Shown: positions 7,954 to 14,406 of the stretch, piece by piece | How positions within the stretch are numbered: position 1 is the first letter of the stretch | Layout: every line of letters starts with the position of its first letter | DNA from: Caulochytrium protostelioides | Taxonomy: Eukaryota; Chytridiomycota; Caulochytriomycetes; Caulochytriales; Caulochytriaceae | Assembly (NCBI GenBank): GCA_003615045.1 | Contig: ML014364.1 | Location: 1-21,578, forward strand | Direction: 5' to 3' | DNA length: 21,578 bases | Made by a program: the position numbers and the translations under genes | Notes under the pieces: generated by a model | Told to the model about the DNA's origin: nothing | What the model saw: the letters and a program-made list of their open reading frames with translations, nothing else | The model's database searches: none

Positions 7954-9891
7954 TTATTCAGCTCGTTGATGTTGCTCTTCTGCAGCCGCATGTTGTTCTT
8001 GTTCGAGGTCGAGCTGGTCTGCTGCGAAAAGAGAATCCGCATACTCCTCCGCCCCGCTTCGGATAAACGGCATCATCGCTTGGAAGTCTGTTGGAGGCGT
8101 GGCCTTGACGCCTTTGTCCAGATGCCGCAGCCAGAGCGGTGAATAGCGGGGTCCCTCAGCTTCGCCTGAGTCTATGCGTGCCCTCACGTATGATACCAGG
8201 GCGCGGCTCTTCATGGCGAGTACTGACGGCTGCTGAAGCGCAGGCACGCCGGCTTCTTCAGTGGCGATCTTCATCTTGAGCAGATACTGGTACTCGTTAG
8301 TCAAGGGTGCATTGAGGATACTCAGATCCGCGGCCACGGCGTTGGCGCCATTCTTGTATCTTGTCGCAAGCGGGTTCGAGGCGATGTAATCGCCGAGCCG
8401 GAGCAATCGATCGAAGGCATGGTCCAGGCTCGCCCAGGGCCGCTTGGACGGCTCGTCGCGCGGTCGGTCAGGCTTGGCTGGAGAGTCCGGAAAAGGCCTG
8501 CAAACTTCATTCAATAACGTTAAGGCGTTTTCGTAGAGGGATCGAGTCAGCCAGTGATCATCCATGAGACTGCTCCTGATGGCGTTGAAAAACGTATACA
8601 CACCGCCGTCCTGTGCGCCAAGCGATCTTCGTAATCGGAACATCAGATCTTTAAAACTCTCTTTGTGGTCCTTATCAGAGCGAACGCCAGGAAGAATGAT
8701 GTCGTACAGTTTGGCGGCAGCCTCAACATGTCCTTTCGGGGTATCAAACATGTTCATGAGATCCTCCAGCGGCTCGATGTCTCGATACACGTTCAGCACT
8801 TGCCAGATGGTTTGATCGGCGTGCAAGCTACGATGCGTATGCGTCGCCGAGATGGAGCTACGGATCAAGGCGCACTTATTATCAAACGTGGTGGTCAGCA
8901 GGTCCATCAGGTCAATGGAGCTTTGGGGCCACACTGTACGGTACCCTGGTGGACGGGGGTTGATTGATCCAAGCTCGTAATTTACCGGGATCACATGGCA
9001 TGTCGTCAGGGGTAACGTCAGAAATGTAATCGAAGTCAGGGCCGACAGGCCGGCGACCGCTTTACCCACGCCGCGCCAGTAGGCCAGGTTGGCATCGGCA
9101 ACGTCGAGAAAAGCTTGCCATGAGTTGAAATGCAAGGCGTTGGCCAACGTTTGGGTCATTAAGCCGCGATTGTGATTCGCTTTGTCCGCGGGCTCCAGGT
9201 CCCAGTTCCCGATGACCTCCTGGCCGTTGCGAGTTGCACCAGCGCTGCGAATCGCGTAAAGACGTTGGATCACAAGCTTGGCCTCTGGCCAGGTGGCACC
9301 GGTTGATTTGAGATCCCGGAGACCACGCAGATCGGGTTCAGTAAAGAGCCATGTTGGAAGGTGACGTAAAGGGGCAGCAACACGATGCTGCACCACTTCA
9401 GCCGAGCCATCGGTCAGAAACAGTGTCTTCTCGACCTGTGGGCCATACAGGAGGTATAAAGAGGGTTTGAGATATCTGCTGTATGCCGTCGTGCTGACTG
9501 ATAAGTAATTCCTCATCCGCCTCTGTGTTTCGGGCGTGATGACGGCATCCAACTCCAGCGATGACGACGACGACGAATCCCGTGGCGGGCGGTAGGGCGA
9601 GTGAGTGTGGGCGCCGGCCCCGGTCACGGGCATGCGCAGGCCGCTTTGGAGAGACGATGACGAAAAAGGAGGCGGGGAACCCGGAGCAGCGAGAGGGTCA
9701 TAGGAGCCCCTCGGCAACGCATTGGTATGCCCGGGAGGGCTAACTTTCGCTAGCATGTTGGCATTAATCGCGCCGGATGCCGTCTCGATGTTGGGTACGG
9801 TCATGGCGCGGACGGCGAGCATGAAGATGCTCAGGAGAACGAGAACGTGCAGAGCCAACGGGTGCCCTCCACGTCGTTGGAGGACGAGCAT
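7954..9891 (-). CDS. Unrecognised protein with predicted N-terminal signal sequence
   Basis: I do not recognise this family. From the ATG at 9891 the product is 645 residues; the frame is open for 93 more codons upstream, so the start is uncertain. I prefer 9891 because it opens with basic residues and a hydrophobic run (LALHVLVLLSIFMLAV), a typical secretory signal or membrane anchor. Next comes a Pro/Ser-rich stretch with a run of six Ser, then a long region of mixed, globular-looking sequence rich in Leu and aromatic residues, with a second hydrophobic segment (AGLSALTSITFLTLPLTTC) near residue 265. The tail is Gln/Glu/Ala-rich and acidic. Codon use is visibly less GC-biased than in DDB1 or LIS1. 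The hexamer AATAAA overlaps the stop codon (7953-7958) and could serve polyadenylation. It lies between two Fanzor remnants in direct orientation. It may be a lineage-specific secreted protein. Confidence 0.65.
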   Translation of the reverse strand: MLVLQRRGGHPLALHVLVLLSIFMLAVRAMTVPNIETASGAINANMLAKVSPPGHTNALPRGSYDPLAAPGSPPPFSSSSLQSGLRMPVTGAGAHTHSPYRPPRDSSSSSSLELDAVITPETQRRMRNYLSVSTTAYSRYLKPSLYLLYGPQVEKTLFLTDGSAEVVQHRVAAPLRHLPTWLFTEPDLRGLRDLKSTGATWPEAKLVIQRLYAIRSAGATRNGQEVIGNWDLEPADKANHNRGLMTQTLANALHFNSWQAFLDVADANLAYWRGVGKAVAGLSALTSITFLTLPLTTCHVIPVNYELGSINPRPPGYRTVWPQSSIDLMDLLTTTFDNKCALIRSSISATHTHRSLHADQTIWQVLNVYRDIEPLEDLMNMFDTPKGHVEAAAKLYDIILPGVRSDKDHKESFKDLMFRLRRSLGAQDGGVYTFFNAIRSSLMDDHWLTRSLYENALTLLNEVCRPFPDSPAKPDRPRDEPSKRPWASLDHAFDRLLRLGDYIASNPLATRYKNGANAVAADLSILNAPLTNEYQYLLKMKIATEEAGVPALQQPSVLAMKSRALVSYVRARIDSGEAEGPRYSPLWLRHLDKGVKATPPTDFQAMMPFIRSGAEEYADSLFAADQLDLEQEQHAAAEEQHQRAE

Positions 9892-10674
9892 GGCGGGCAG
9901 CGGCTGGGTGGTGACAATGGCGTAGCAGCTATAACTAATCGTGTCTGTCACACAGACGGCAAGAACGCTCTCGGCGGTCGCTGACGGCAACGCTGGTATC
10001 ACGTCCGGTTCTGGAACGTCGCTTAGGATGAGCATCCGATACCGTCCCGGTATCCGTCCCCGTCCCCGTCCCTCCATATCAGCCGAAGAGTGGCAACAGG
10101 AACAACCTGTCGAGATGCCGCGGGGTCGCCAAACGCCAGCATTTGTCCCACCTTCATATTCATTCGGCACGCGATGTTGGCGAACACCTTTTGAGGCTTT
10201 TTAGCTTTACGAGCTTCAACCGGAAAGGAATGGCCGCGCCAACCTAAAAGGGGAGCACCAGAAGGCGGTCGCAGCTCCAGGTCAATCCCGAATGCGGGAT
10301 CCTCGGATGGCTGAGCCCATCGTGCCCGGCAGCGGCGGCGGCGATTGACCTCTGACACGTGCAGTGCAAAATGAATAAATGAGAAATCGCACCGAATTGA
10401 GACGCTGGGGAAAAGGGAAGGGGGAAGGCAAGTCCAGCAAAGAGGAGCGCTGGCAGCGCCGGCAGCCAGCCCATTCCCACCGTGCGTGTATAGTGCATGG
10501 TTCATGGCACATGACTTGACCGGGTGCGGGCGCGGGCGACGCTCCTTCGCTAAGCCCGCATGCCTGCCTCGAACGGACCCCTCCGTCTCGGCCCGAGTCC
10601 TCCTCACGCCCATCGCTCCGCCGCAGCCAGAACTCGAACCCTTTATTTGGTCATACGCTTGCATACGTTTACAG
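9892..10674. other. Stretch upstream of the unrecognised gene
   Basis: The first 280 bases (to 10170) stay open in the frame of the 7954-9891 gene and may hold its 5' leader or an alternative N terminus. The rest holds no gene I recognise. There is a short gtcccc repeat near 10040-10075. Sequence similarity to Fanzor remnant C starts only at about 10675. Confidence 0.5.
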
Positions 10675-11133
10675 GGCGCCGACGCAGGTCCACCCGGTCC
10701 GCAGGACCCGGCCGGGAACCCACCCGACCGAGCCGAGGGCAGTCGACCGGCTCCGCACGACCCGGGTGTAGGCCAAGATGTAGATGTGGATGTGGTCTTG
10801 GACATAGAGCAACGCCGGCGCGAGGGGATCACGGTTCGAGGTTTGCTGTGGTGTGAAGCCGCCCCAGGCAAGTTGGTGAACCGCGATCTCCATGCCGCGT
10901 TGGACATCCGTCGCTGCCTGGCCTTGCCCGTCAGTCCGAAAGCGCTGTGCCGCAACCCGGACGAACTAAGTTGCAGCCCAAGATCGGCAAGCTCATCCGG
11001 CGATGAACCAAATGCGCTAAATGCGCTACTGCCTCGGTGGGGAACCCCTGGGGGCTCCACAGAGGGCATGGCCTGCGTGTAACATCATCACAAGGGAGGA
11101 CCTATATACTTGAGCATGAGGTTCGCTCGTTAA
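10675..11133 (+). mobile_element. Fanzor/TnpB-like element, 3' remnant A
   Basis: The clearest protein trace reads QRRREGITVRGLLWC, then LVNRDLHAALDIRRCLALP and ALCR, in an open frame from about 10800 to 10950. RGLLWC-(x)n-NRD-x-(H/N)AA-x-(D/N)I matches the second half of the zinc ribbon and the RuvC-III motif of TnpB/Fanzor proteins. Only one of the usual four zinc-ribbon Cys is visible. The conserved C-terminal tail (LQxKxGKxIR) lies in another frame here, so the copy is not intact. Downstream come the doubled aaatgcgct unit, the conserved hairpin (11032-11065) and the acctatatac/gagcatg flank shared with remnant B. Nothing of the protein's N-terminal two thirds is present. An 18-base block (ccggtccgca-gacccgg) that is single in copy C occurs twice (10694 and 10747), which suggests local duplication. 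Confidence 0.78.
11032..11065 (+). ncRNA. Conserved 3' hairpin of Fanzor remnant A, candidate guide-scaffold RNA
   Basis: CCTCGGTGG (11032-11040) pairs with CCACAGAGG (11057-11065) at 8 of 9 positions, and the inner CCCC/GGGG can extend the stem. It begins about 25 bases after the tail of the protein. Compared with copy C, the lower and middle stem use different base pairs, yet pairing is kept. Function as an omega-RNA (fRNA) scaffold is inference from position. Confidence 0.45.
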
Positions 11134-11155
11134 ATAAAAAAAGGCGGCGGGGAGA

Positions 11156-11482
11156 CCCCCCAAAGGCCGGCATTCCGGTGATGGCACGGCCGAGAATGAG
11201 AACGTGGATGTCGTGGGTGCCTTCATAGTTGTTGACGGCCTCGTGGTTCTCCATATGGCGAATGATGTGGTACTCGTCGGAGATGCCGTTGCCGCCGAGG
11301 ATGTCATGACAGGTGCGGGCGATTGCGAGAGCCTTGCCGCAGTTGCTGCGCATCACCAGCGAGACCATCTCTGGCGCGATGCCAGCGGTGTCCTTCAGCC
11401 GCCCGACATGCAGGCTGGCGTGCAGGCCGAGCGTGATTTCGGCCAACGCATCGGCGAGCTTCTTCATTTGCTTCGCCACCAT
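11156..11482 (-). pseudogene. GCDH: Glutaryl-CoA dehydrogenase, C-terminal fragment
   Basis: The 109 residues from the ATG at 11482 match the C-terminal helical domain of glutaryl-CoA dehydrogenase, the mitochondrial FAD enzyme of lysine and tryptophan breakdown: [18 protein letters not shown], then [33 protein letters not shown], and the family hallmark [18 protein letters not shown] with the catalytic-region Glu (YEGT). The normal protein ends soon after that point. The N-terminal three quarters, about 300 residues, are absent: an in-frame stop lies two codons before the ATG and the sequence upstream is AT-rich and non-coding. It is either a truncated copy or the last exon of a gene whose earlier exons were moved away; no convincing acceptor plus upstream exon is visible before remnant C begins. 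It sits between two Fanzor remnants arranged tail to tail. Confidence 0.85.
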
Positions 11483-11639
11483 GTCTCATAAGAGCGTAAG
11501 GTTCTTCCTGATCCATCGATCGATGAATCCCATAATTGCGTCGATGTCCCTGACGGATGTCGGCTCGATTCCACCCCCTCACTTGATATGTGTTTTCGCG
11601 AATGTCTTTTTAATATATATTGAGTATTAAGTATTGAGT
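11483..11639. other. AT-rich junction sequence
   Basis: This short patch is the most AT-rich part of the window (aatatatattgag, gtattaagtattgagtc). It separates the GCDH fragment from the 3' end of Fanzor remnant C. No gene is seen. Confidence 0.6.
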
Positions 11640-12205
11640 CAATGCGCACACCATGCCCTCGGTGGGGAACCCCAGGGCTTCCCCGCGAGGCAGACGCGCA
11701 TTCGGTTCAGTGTCGAATGACTTTGCCGACCTTGGACTGCAGTAGGGTCTGCCGGGGGATGCGGCACAGCGCTTCTGGTCTGTCCGGTAAGGCCAGGCAG
11801 CGTCGGATGTTCAACGCGGCATTGAGGTCGCGGTTCACCAACTTGCCGTTGGTGGCATCACACCACAGCAACCGTCGAACCCCTCGATCCCCTGGCGCCG
11901 GCGTTGACCGGGTTTCAGGACCACATGCGTCTGGGCGTACAGCCGGGTCTTGCGGACCGGGGTGGCCGGCGTCGGCTCGGCGGCGGAAGCACCTTCGTGC
12001 GAGAAATGCGGGGTGGGTTGACCCGCGTCGGCGCGGTCGAGCGAGCGCCCGCCCGGGATGTGCGAGCGGTCCGCACCTTCGTCGGGTCCCGAAGTTTCAC
12101 CTCGGTCAGGATCTCATCCGTCTCGGCATGCACCTGGGTCGTCCGGAACTCGTCGACCAGGACCGTGCGGAAGTGCTCCGTGATCCTGGCGGCTGCCTCG
12201 CGCGG
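11640..12205 (-). mobile_element. Fanzor/TnpB-like element, 3' remnant C (longest)
   Basis: On the minus strand this reads EHFRTVLVDEFRTTQVHAE, the VDE-(F/Y)-RT block that precedes the first zinc-ribbon half in Fanzor proteins, then a basic linker, VRKTRLYAQTHVVL, LLWCDATNGKLVNRD, LNAALNIRRCLALP and a tail ending QSKVGKVIRH and stop. The motif order is that of the C-terminal third of TnpB/Fanzor, an RNA-guided nuclease fold. The motifs are not all in one frame, so the copy is dead or badly degraded. The usual CxxC pairs are missing except for one Cys. The 3' flank carries one aatgcg unit (two in A and B) and the conserved hairpin (11657-11690). The left limit of homology lies about 30 bases from the KIN17 stop codon. 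Copies A and B share more with each other than with C. Confidence 0.78.
11657..11690 (-). ncRNA. Conserved 3' hairpin of Fanzor remnant C, candidate guide-scaffold RNA
   Basis: This is the strongest of the three hairpins: CCTCG/CGAGG (11657-11661 with 11686-11690), GGGGAA/TTCCCC (11664-11669 with 11679-11684) and CCC/GGG inside, 14 pairs in all. The flanks gcctcg and gagggcatgg are identical to those of A and B in coding orientation, while the stem bases differ. Maintained pairing with changed bases suggests selection on structure, at least in the parent elements. Confidence 0.5.
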
Positions 12206-12237
12206 CGCCCCGCACCTCGGACGCCGTCGTCGCTGCT

Positions 12238-13344
12238 CTACATCGCACGGCGCTGCTTGCGGCGCGCCTCTTCCGCCATGATGGCCTCCAGGGCGGTGCG
12301 CTTGGCGGCGGGGCGCGACAGAGGGGCGGCAGACAGCGGCGCGGCGCGGTCGGACGCCGTCGCGAGCGGTCCCGCCAGCGTCGCCGCCGCAGCCGCGGCA
12401 GCAGCGACGCCGGCAACGCGCGTCGCGGCCGGCGCGGGTGGCGTCGACGGCGCGGAGGTCGCCGAGGTCTCCGACGCCGCGGCCGGCGCGGCGGGCCTCG
12501 CTTGCATGAGCGCCTTCAGGGATCGGGGCGGCGCGACGGGCCGCGACACCGCGCCGAACGTCCCGAGACGGAGACTGCCGCCTGCCAGGCTGGCGGGACG
12601 CCGTGCCGCCGCGGCAGCCCCCAAGGAGACTTTGATGGGCGGCGGCGGCGGCGACGGCGCCGGCGACGGCTCAGGCGCGCTTGACGAAAGGCCCGTGGCT
12701 TCCGGCGCGGTAGATTCGGGTGTGGCGGCTTCCGGCGCGGCGGCTTTGGCCGCAGCGGCTTCGGCAGCGGCGGCTTCTGCAGCGGCGGCCTCGGCTGCAG
12801 CGGCACGAGCCAACGCCTCACTCAGCTGCTGGGCCTCCTGCTGCTCCTGCGTCCGGACGAGGCGCTCGCGGCGCGCGAGGAGGTCGCGCTTGCGGACCGC
12901 GTCGGCGCTGCGGTCGATGTAGCGGACCCACCAGCCGCGCTCGGTCTGGTCGACGTGGCAGATGGCCTCGCGGCCAAGCCATGCCGCGAAGTCGGCCAGC
13001 GTCACCCACCGCGTGGCGTTCATGTGGATGTGGTGGCGGTCGGCGATGTAGTCCTGGTAGACCTGGTTGAGCGCGACGCGGCGGCCGTTGTACCGCGTGC
13101 GCAGAAGTTCCGTCATGCCGTCCGCGAACTGCGTGGAGAAGGCGTCCTGGGCGGCGTCGACGCGGTCGGCGACCTCGAGGATCCGCTCGGTATGGGACTT
13201 CGACGCGCCGTGGCGCGCAAAGCCCAGCTCGTCGCCACACTGCTTCTGGCAGACCTGGCAGTACCACCGCAGCCGGCCCAGGCCGCGCGTCTTCATCCGC
13301 TTGCCGATCTCCTTGGCCGTCAGGCCATGAGGATCGCCGCCCAT
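12238..13344 (-). CDS. KIN17: KIN17-family DNA/RNA-binding zinc-finger protein, lacking C-terminal KOW region
   Basis: The product is 368 residues. KIN17 is a conserved nuclear protein tied to DNA replication, repair and pre-mRNA splicing. The N terminus is canonical: LTAKEIGKRMKTRGLGRLRW, then a C2H2 finger (Cys29, Cys32, His45, His51) and the KIN17 winged-helix region to about residue 148, including HIHMNATRW and FAAWLGRE. A long Ala/Pro/Glu-rich segment follows (about 175-345), then ALEAIMAEEARRKQRR, the short motif that in longer homologues precedes the KOW/SH3-like tail. Here the protein stops three residues later, and Fanzor remnant C begins about 30 bases on. The short form may be natural (yeast Rts2 also lacks the tail) or result from the insertion. 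I chose the ATG at 13344 because homology begins there; the frame is open 14 codons further up. Confidence 0.92.
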   Translation of the reverse strand: MGGDPHGLTAKEIGKRMKTRGLGRLRWYCQVCQKQCGDELGFARHGASKSHTERILEVADRVDAAQDAFSTQFADGMTELLRTRYNGRRVALNQVYQDYIADRHHIHMNATRWVTLADFAAWLGREAICHVDQTERGWWVRYIDRSADAVRKRDLLARRERLVRTQEQQEAQQLSEALARAAAAEAAAAEAAAAEAAAAKAAAPEAATPESTAPEATGLSSSAPEPSPAPSPPPPPIKVSLGAAAAARRPASLAGGSLRLGTFGAVSRPVAPPRSLKALMQARPAAPAAASETSATSAPSTPPAPAATRVAGVAAAAAAAATLAGPLATASDRAAPLSAAPLSRPAAKRTALEAIMAEEARRKQRRAM

Positions 13345-13507
13345 GGCGACCGTCAAGCGGCGTGACGCGAGCGACGAGGCGGGCACGTGTCGCGGGCACG
13401 TGTCGGCCGGTGCGCCAAACTCCGCTCGGTTTCGTAGGCTGGCAGGCGCGTCTGGGCAAAGCCGAAGAGCAAGAACCGCTGGGGATTCAATCGTACGCTG
13501 CGGAACT

Positions 13508-13534
13508 CAGATGCAGATGCAGATGCAGATGCAG
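13508..13534. repeat. CAGATG hexanucleotide repeat
   Basis: Four tandem cagatg units are flanked on each side by actcag, so the array may have expanded within a short direct repeat. Confidence 0.8.
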
Positions 13535-13730
13535 GACTCAGTAAGCGGCTTCGACGCGATGGCGACGCCCGCGCAGGACGTCGAGCGGACGGGCAGGCGA
13601 GGACGGAGGCGAAGGACGCGCGGCGTGCCTCCGCCGGAGTCTGGTGGCCCTGGTCCTGGCCCTGTGCCCGCGGCCGCCGCCGCCGCCGCCGCCGCCGCCG
13701 ACACGGCCACCCTGGCGATGACGGCCACGT

Positions 13731-13762
13731 GCCCGTCCCGCCCGTCCCGCCCGTCCCGCCCG
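13731..13762. repeat. CCCGTCCCG 9-mer tandem repeat
   Basis: Three or more copies of a nine-base pyrimidine-rich unit run in tandem. No function can be assigned. Confidence 0.7.
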
Positions 13763-14406
13763 GCCGTCATGGCGCCTGCAGGGCCGCCCGCCACCACCCG
13801 GGCGCCTCGACCGGGCGCGCCGCTGCGCCGCACCACGCCGCCCGCCGCGCCACGCGACTCGCCGCCGTGGACGCCGCGGACGCCGCGGCCGCCGCGGACG
13901 CCGCCGTCGGCTCGGATCCCATCGGCCACGTGCCGCTCGCCGTCCAGCCGGCACGTGGCCACGGCCGCTGAACAGCGCGTGCCGGCAGCAGCGATCGGCC
14001 TTGCACGGCACCGTCCGCGCGGCCGCCGCCGGAAAGGCCGTCGGCGGCACGGCGGCGGCGGACGCACGATCCGGCGCGCAGCCGTGTCGTCGGCCGTAGC
14101 GCCCACGCGACCCTGTGAACGCCCCCGCCGCCGCTCCATCGGCTCCATCGGTCGCGACTGCCGACGCTCCACGATGAACCGGCCGCCAGGCCAACGGCCC
14201 CTGGGCACGGGCGTCGCCGTCCCGGCGGCCCGCGTCGCCACCACGAGCACGAGCGGCAGCAGCCCTGCCGCCGCACGGGTAATGTCGTCGCTCCTGCCGC
14301 TGACCGGCCGTCGCCTGAGGCATGCGCCGCCCACGCTCGGCTCACTCACCGCGGTCTGACGTACTGCTCTCTTTCTCTTTGATCACTGGGGATACGCGGG
14401 GGGTCG

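Larger units (their letters stand above)
13345..14406. other. Divergent intergenic region between KIN17 and dysferlin-domain gene
   Basis: About 1.06 kb without a gene I recognise. Both strands carry long open frames (338 codons plus, 280 and 261 codons minus), but their translations are repeat-driven Arg/Pro/Ala/Gly sequence with no domain. A CT-rich patch (gctctctttctcttt, near 14365-14380) lies 25-40 bases before the dysferlin-domain start and may be a promoter or leader element. Both promoters must lie here. Confidence 0.5.

Noticed and set aside
10023-11069. 348-codon minus-strand open frame
   Set aside because: It runs antisense through remnant A, whose plus strand encodes the NRD-x-HAA motif. 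Its translation is Ser/Arg-rich without a domain.
11156-11482. Other acyl-CoA dehydrogenases as the source of the fragment
   Set aside because: The [18 protein letters not shown] ending and the NCGKAL block are specific to glutaryl-CoA dehydrogenase rather than short- or medium-chain enzymes.
7494-12205. LTR element, retrovirus-like or CRISPR interpretation of the repeated segments
   Set aside because: No reverse transcriptase, integrase, capsid or terminal direct repeat pair is visible, and the repeats are not regularly spaced. The shared sequence carries TnpB/Fanzor motifs.
11642-12922. 426-codon plus-strand open frame through remnant C and KIN17
   Set aside because: It is antisense to both the Fanzor-like motifs and the KIN17 protein and has no recognisable content of its own.
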